Assembly (NCBI GenBank): GCA_945905765.1
Contig: CAMDPZ010000020.1
Span: 1-36,726, forward strand
Origin: Nitrospira lenta
GTDB lineage: Bacteria; Nitrospirota; Nitrospiria; Nitrospirales; Nitrospiraceae
Direction: 5' to 3'
Length of the DNA: 36,726 nt
The translations under genes were made by a program, and so were the position numbers. The notes beneath the pieces are model-generated. The model was not told the origin of the DNA. It did not search any database and saw only the letters and a list, made by a program, of their open reading frames with translations. This document shows positions 32,061-36,726 of this stretch, in pieces. Positions within the stretch are counted from its first letter, which is position 1; every line of letters starts with the position of its first letter.

Positions 32061-32579
32061 ATGGAACATATTATTTCGGTGACTGTCGAGAATAAATTCG
32101 GGTCCCTGTCTCGCGTCGCCGGCTTGTTTAGCGGCCGCGGATTCAACATTGAAAGTCTCTCGGTGGCGCCGACGCTGGATCCCTCCATGTCGCAGATGAC
32201 CATCGTCACGTCCGGAGATGACCGGATCATCGAGCAGATCGTGAAGCAGCTCAATAAGCTGATCGATGTCATCAAGGTTGTGGATTTGAACGAGAGCGAT
32301 TTCGTGTCGCGGGAGACGGCGCTCATCAAGGTGCATACGAGGCCGGAAGATCGCGCGGAAGCGTTGCGGATTGCCGATATTTTCCGGGCTAATGTCATCG
32401 ACTCCACGCCGGCGACCTACACCATTGAAGTGACCGGCGATCCCCACAAGATCGAAGCGATCATCAACCTGCTGCAGCCCCTCGGCATCAAAGAGCTCAC
32501 CAGGACCGGACGGGTCGCGGTCGCCCGCGAGTCGATTCGCGCGACGAGCGTGCCGGCGAAAAAGGCTGTCCGCGAATAG
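32061..32579 (+). CDS. ilvN: Acetolactate synthase, small (regulatory) subunit
   Basis: A 172-residue regulatory subunit. The N-terminal ACT domain (HIISVTVENKFGSLSRVAGLF, GRGFNIESLSVAPT) binds valine for feedback inhibition and activates IlvB. The second half (ALIKVHTRPEDRAEALRIAD) is the ACT-like C-terminal domain. A Lys/Arg/Ala tail ends the protein. ATG 32061 gives the usual N-terminus, but TTG 32055 has better spacing (six bases) from AGGAG, so the true start could be two codons earlier. ilvC begins 63 bases later. Confidence 0.95.
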   Translation: MEHIISVTVENKFGSLSRVAGLFSGRGFNIESLSVAPTLDPSMSQMTIVTSGDDRIIEQIVKQLNKLIDVIKVVDLNESDFVSRETALIKVHTRPEDRAEALRIADIFRANVIDSTPATYTIEVTGDPHKIEAIINLLQPLGIKELTRTGRVAVARESIRATSVPAKKAVRE

Positions 32580-32639
32580 GCGTCATCCCGGACGCAACGT
32601 CTCAACAGTTTCTTGTTACGGCTATTACCCAAGGAGTGA

Positions 32640-33656
<1,017 letters not shown>

Positions 33657-33670
33657 GAAACGAGGTCTCT

Positions 33671-34321
33671 GTGGCAGATCGTGCCGTCGGCATCCCGTTT
33701 GCCAAAGAAGGAATTCCCTTCATCGGGGCTGCTGTTGGCGTTACACTGCTAGCAGGATGGTTGGGTGGAATTGTCGCGGCGGTCGGTGGGGCGCTCCTAA
33801 CGCTCTTCGTGGCCTGGTTTTTTCGCAATCCTTCTCGAGTGGTGCCGCAAGAGCCCGGTCTCGTCGTGGCGCCTGGTGACGGGAAAGTCATCGCTATCGA
33901 AGAAGAGTTCGAGCCGCGCTTCATCAAGGATCGCAGCATTCGCGTGACGATATTTTTGAACGTGTTCGATGTGCATATCAATCGGATTCCCTGCGAGGGG
34001 GTCGTCGAAGATGTGCAGTATCAGCCGGGTTTGTTTCTCGTGGCCAGCAGGCCCGATGCGACGTTGCGGAACGAGCAAAATGCCTTGATGATCAGGACGG
34101 CGCAGGGGGCGAAGGTGCTCTGCGTGCAGGTGGCAGGACTGATTGCCAGACGGATCGTCTGCTGGATTTCGCCGGGCGCCCGGGCCGTCTGTGGTGAACG
34201 ATACGGGTTGATTCGATTCGGGTCGCGGATGGATACGTTTCTGCCGGTCGGGACGGCGATCAAAGTCGCAGTCGGCGATCGGGTGAAGGGTGGAGAGACC
34301 ATCTTAGGAGAGCTGCGATGA
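33671..34321 (+). CDS. psd: Phosphatidylserine decarboxylase, short (PSD-A type)
   Basis: A 216-residue pyruvoyl enzyme of the inner membrane that makes phosphatidylethanolamine. A hydrophobic N-terminal segment (about 16-50) anchors it. VVAPGDGKVI and FLNVFDVHINRIP are family blocks. The self-cleavage site is Gly184-Ser185 in IRFGSRMDTF, yielding the pyruvoyl group on the small alpha chain. This is the short form found with pssA in many bacteria. The start is GTG 33671, with GAGG upstream. It overlaps pssA by 4 bases (ATGA). Confidence 0.95.
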   Translation: MADRAVGIPFAKEGIPFIGAAVGVTLLAGWLGGIVAAVGGALLTLFVAWFFRNPSRVVPQEPGLVVAPGDGKVIAIEEEFEPRFIKDRSIRVTIFLNVFDVHINRIPCEGVVEDVQYQPGLFLVASRPDATLRNEQNALMIRTAQGAKVLCVQVAGLIARRIVCWISPGARAVCGERYGLIRFGSRMDTFLPVGTAIKVAVGDRVKGGETILGELR

Positions 34322-35124
34322 AAACCACCGGACTTCGTCAATCGTTCGGGCGAGATGGGAAGCGGCGTAAAGCCGCCATGCATCTCATTCCGAATTTGTT
34401 CACGACAGGGAACCTCTTCTGCGGCGTCTTTTCGATCCTGTCCGTGTTCAATGGGGATTACCTGATCGCAGCGATCGCCATCCTGGTGGCGATGATTTTC
34501 GACGTGCTCGATGGAAAATCGGCGCGATTGACGAATAGCACCAGCCATTTCGGCCTCGAGTACGACTCTTTGTCCGATGTGGTGTCCTTCGGAGTCGCTC
34601 CCGGCCTGTTGATTTATTCCTGGGCGCTGAGCGGACAGGGGACATTCGGTATTGCCGTGATGTTTGCCTATGTCGCGATGGGTGCGGTTCGGTTGGCCCG
34701 GTTTAATTCGACGGCGGCCGTGGCGGATGGTAAGTACTTCACCGGCTTGGCGATTCCTGCTGCAGCAGGGGTCGTGGCCTCGCTCGTGGTGTTCGACCAT
34801 TACAGCATGAAGATTGCGGCGGACGTGAAGCCCCTTCTCGTTCTGGTGATGACGTTGGCCCTGTCGTTCTTGATGGTCAGCACCATTAAGTATCGTAGCT
34901 TTAAAGATATGAAGTTCAGCGGCGGCCGTCATATTACCTATCTCGTGTGGGGAATCTTGGCCGTCATGCTCGTGGCCGCCTGGCCTCAAGTCATGCTATT
35001 TGTCATTTTTGCCGGCTATGCGCTGCTCGGTCCGGCAGAACGGCTCGTCGGGTTTCTGCCCAAGATGGCCGGAAAACGGTCGCCGAGCAAGACCGAGCAG
35101 TCCGTGACAGGATCGAAGTTCTAG
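34318..35124 (+). CDS. pssA: CDP-diacylglycerol-serine O-phosphatidyltransferase
   Basis: A 268-residue integral membrane CDP-alcohol phosphotransferase that makes phosphatidylserine for Psd. The motif DG(x)2AR(x)8G(x)3D(x)3D is complete: Asp65, Gly66, Ala69, Arg70, Gly79, Asp83, Asp87 (within DVLDGKSARL and GLEYDSLSD). Several hydrophobic segments span the rest. The type is the Bacillus-like PssA, not the peripheral E. coli enzyme. It directly precedes the T-box leader, so transcripts from the ilv promoter would run into that element. Confidence 0.96.
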   Translation: MKTTGLRQSFGRDGKRRKAAMHLIPNLFTTGNLFCGVFSILSVFNGDYLIAAIAILVAMIFDVLDGKSARLTNSTSHFGLEYDSLSDVVSFGVAPGLLIYSWALSGQGTFGIAVMFAYVAMGAVRLARFNSTAAVADGKYFTGLAIPAAAGVVASLVVFDHYSMKIAADVKPLLVLVMTLALSFLMVSTIKYRSFKDMKFSGGRHITYLVWGILAVMLVAAWPQVMLFVIFAGYALLGPAERLVGFLPKMAGKRSPSKTEQSVTGSKF

Positions 35125-35125
35125 A

Positions 35126-35385
35126 AGGCTGCGACGAGGAGTAGTAGGCCATTCGCATAGAAATCGAGAGAGCTGGTGGATGGTGCAACCCAGCCTGTGC
35201 GTTGCCGAACTCGCCTCTGAGCCAGAATCCGTGAAACCCGAGTAATGGATTCCGTCTCGCCCCCGTGATAAGGCGGAATGAAGGGTTGTGGGCAGCAATA
35301 CGTTGTTCATGGCTGAATCAGGGTGGTACCACGGAGCTTCTCGAGCCTCCGTCCCTGGGCGTGGGGATGGAGGCTTTTTGTTTTG
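35126..35385 (+). promoter_or_regulatory. T-box riboswitch with leucine (CUC) specifier
   Basis: Stem I closes GGCT (35127-35130) with AGCC (35220-35223). It has the AGTAGTA internal-loop motif, a distal GAGAGAGCTGG-TGGATGGTGCAA-CCCAGC region, and a specifier loop CCGAACTCGCC whose codon CTC (35210-35212) is Leu. A hairpin GAATCC/GGATTC follows (stem II/III region). The T-box proper is AGGGTGGTACCACGG (35320-35334), matching the consensus AGGGTGGNACCGCG. The terminator pairs GCCTCC (35345-35350) with GGAGGC (35369-35374), then TTTTTGTTTTG. Uncharged tRNA-Leu binding would favour antitermination and leuA expression. I see no promoter of its own between pssA and stem I. Confidence 0.9.
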
Positions 35386-35389
35386 CCGG

Positions 35390-35510
35390 CCGCTGAAAGC
35401 GGCTGCCAGCGTCGTTCTCGGCTCATCGAAATCCTCAACGTACCCCTGAGGGTACGCCTCCGGTTTCGAATCGCCTGCGGCCTTGCTGGACAACCGCTTT
35501 GAGCAGCCTC
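35390..35510 (-). repeat. Dispersed palindromic repeat, copy B (between the T-box and leuA)
   Basis: The core 35405-35491 is the reverse complement of 18734-18820 with 4 differences in 87. The central hairpin here is perfect (CGTACCC TCAG GGGTACG). The outer arms (35396-35404 and 35492-35500) form nine pairs of different sequence from copy A but the same pairing. It lies after the T-box terminator and ends about 26 bases before the leuA start codon. Confidence 0.88.
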
Positions 35511-35536
35511 AAAGCGATAGGGAGAAGGGGGAAACC

Positions 35537-36726
35537 ATGACCAGGATGATCAGAATTTTCGATACGACTCTGCGCGATGGCGAGCAATCGCCTGGCGCCA
35601 GCATGAATGTGGAAGAGAAGATCATGGTGGCGAAGCAGCTGGCTCGCCTGGGGGTCGATATCATCGAAGCGGGATTTGCCTACAGTTCGCCTGGAGATTT
35701 TGAAGCGGTGCGGCGGATCGCGCAGGAGGTCGAGGGGCCGACGATTTGCAGTTTGGCGCGGGCAAGGCCGGAGGATATCGATCGGGCCTGGGAGGCCTTG
35801 AAGGGGGCGCCCAAGGTCCGCATCCATACGTTTCTCTCGACGTCGGATATCCATTTGAAGCACCAGTTCAGAATGACGCGCGACGAGGCGAAGAAGCGCG
35901 CGGTCGAGATGGTGCAACGGGCGAGGGGCTACGTGGATGATGTGGAATTCTCGCCTATGGATGCCAGCCGTTCCGATCCCGCCTATCTCTATGAAGTGAT
36001 CGAGGCGGTGATTGCCGCGGGAGCCGGAACGATCAACATCCCGGATACCGTCGGCTATGCGGTGCCGCAGGAGTTCGGCAAGCTCATTCGCGGCATTCGC
36101 GAACAGGTGCCGAATAGTGCGCAGGCGGTGATCTCCGTCCATTGCCACAACGACCTTGGCCTCGCCGTAGGGAACAGTTTGGCGGCGGTGTTCGAAGGGG
36201 CAGGCCAGGTGGAGTGCACGATCAATGGAATCGGCGAGCGGGCGGGGAATACGGCGTTGGAAGAAATCGTCATGGGGCTCAGGACCAGGAAAGATTTCTA
36301 TCAAGCCGATACGAAGATTCATACCGAAGAGATCGCGAAGACCAGCCGATTGGTCAGCAAGATCACCGGCATGGTGGTGCAGCCGAACAAGGCGATTGTC
36401 GGGGCGAACGCCTTTGCCCATACGTCCGGCATCCACCAGGACGGGCTGCTGAAGGACAAGACGACCTATGAAATCATGAAGCCGGAGACGATCGGGCTGG
36501 TCGAGAGCAAGATGGTCATGGGGAAGCTCTCCGGGCGGCATGCGTTTCGTCAGAGGCTGGTGGAGCTGGGCTATACGCTCTCGGACGAGGAGGTCAATCG
36601 CGCGTTCGAGCGGTTCAAGAAGCTGGCCGATCAGAAGAAAGAGATCTACGAAGAGGACCTCGAAGTCATTGTCTCCGAAGAACTGGCCAAAATGGCCGAT
36701 CGGATCACCTTGAAGTCGTTCCATGT
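35537..36726 (+). CDS. leuA: 2-isopropylmalate synthase, N-terminal part (cut by window end)
   Basis: An open frame of 396 codons to the window end with no stop, about three quarters of a typical LeuA (500 or more residues). It condenses acetyl-CoA with 2-oxoisovalerate, the first step to leucine. Seen are [19 protein letters not shown] (metal and substrate-binding Arg-Asp), [15 protein letters not shown] (metal-binding His pair), [16 protein letters not shown] and HTSGIHQDG, in LeuA order. The C-terminal leucine-sensing domain is beyond the window. ATG 35537 follows GGAGAAGGGGG. Homocitrate or citramalate synthase are the alternatives, but the leucine T-box upstream supports LeuA. Confidence 0.95.
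   Translation, partial: MTRMIRIFDTTLRDGEQSPGASMNVEEKIMVAKQLARLGVDIIEAGFAYSSPGDFEAVRRIAQEVEGPTICSLARARPEDIDRAWEALKGAPKVRIHTFLSTSDIHLKHQFRMTRDEAKKRAVEMVQRARGYVDDVEFSPMDASRSDPAYLYEVIEAVIAAGAGTINIPDTVGYAVPQEFGKLIRGIREQVPNSAQAVISVHCHNDLGLAVGNSLAAVFEGAGQVECTINGIGERAGNTALEEIVMGLRTRKDFYQADTKIHTEEIAKTSRLVSKITGMVVQPNKAIVGANAFAHTSGIHQDGLLKDKTTYEIMKPETIGLVESKMVMGKLSGRHAFRQRLVELGYTLSDEEVNRAFERFKKLADQKKEIYEEDLEVIVSEELAKMADRITLKSFH

Noticed and set aside
35435-36724. 429-codon open frame on the minus strand at the window end
   Set aside because: Antisense to leuA, which has all family motifs on the plus strand.

Overview
The window is about 36.7 kb of GC-rich, densely coding bacterial DNA. It looks like a member of the genus Nitrospira (phylum Nitrospirota). 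Three things point there. First, a gram-negative proteasome and ubiquitin-like (UBact/Pup) locus. Second, a five-subunit 2-oxoacid:ferredoxin oxidoreductase of the kind used in the reductive TCA cycle of Nitrospira and Aquificales. Third, the style of the housekeeping proteins. This assignment is inference from gene content, not from a database search. The window looks like ordinary core chromosome: I see no phage, transposase, integrase or CRISPR array.

Layout. 1-3741 (+): the 3' end of dop, the UBact/Pup modifier, proteasome beta (prcB) and alpha (prcA), and the ligase pafA, with a large hairpin between the modifier and prcB. 3695-5281 (-): a YheT-like hydrolase, tRNA-Asn and a small acidic protein. 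5306-9253 (-): the oxidoreductase operon, transcribed in the order E, alpha, beta, gamma, delta, and ending in a clear terminator. 9672-10397 (-): a YciI-like and a DUF2203-like protein. 10529-12530 (+): rho with a long leader and a strong promoter, then rpmE and a terminator. 12574-22828 (+): prfA, prmC, murA, hisG, hisD, hisB, a 420-bp gap holding two foldback elements and a terminator, then hisH, a lipoprotein gene, hisA, hisF, hisIE and a HIT-family gene. 22844-26777 (+): the macromolecular-synthesis pair dnaG-rpoD, then a CAU tRNA best read as tRNA-Ile2. 26838-30000: a coiled-coil zinc-ribbon protein (+), a short RNase HIII (-), a frameshifted M48 lipoprotein metalloprotease (+), RNase P RNA (+) and a glutaredoxin-like gene (-) overlapping its 3' end. 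30084-36726 (+): ilvB, ilvN, ilvC, psd, pssA, a leucine-type T-box riboswitch, a dispersed repeat and leuA, which runs off the window.

How the genes work together. The first block marks proteins with a small modifier and degrades them. The oxidoreductase makes or uses 2-oxoacids with reduced ferredoxin and would feed pyruvate or 2-oxoglutarate to biosynthesis. The his block covers PRPP to histidinol and on to histidine, apart from hisC, hisN and hisZ, which are not in the window. The ilv-leu block takes pyruvate towards valine, isoleucine and leucine, and leuA appears to be controlled separately by uncharged tRNA-Leu. The psd-pssA pair makes phosphatidylethanolamine.

The most interesting signals are not protein genes: the leucine T-box outside Firmicutes; an 87-bp repeat present twice (83/87 identical) whose flanking stems differ by compensatory changes; a 22-bp-arm hairpin between the UBact and prcB genes; and an RNase P RNA whose terminal helix also serves as its terminator and lies inside an opposing gene.
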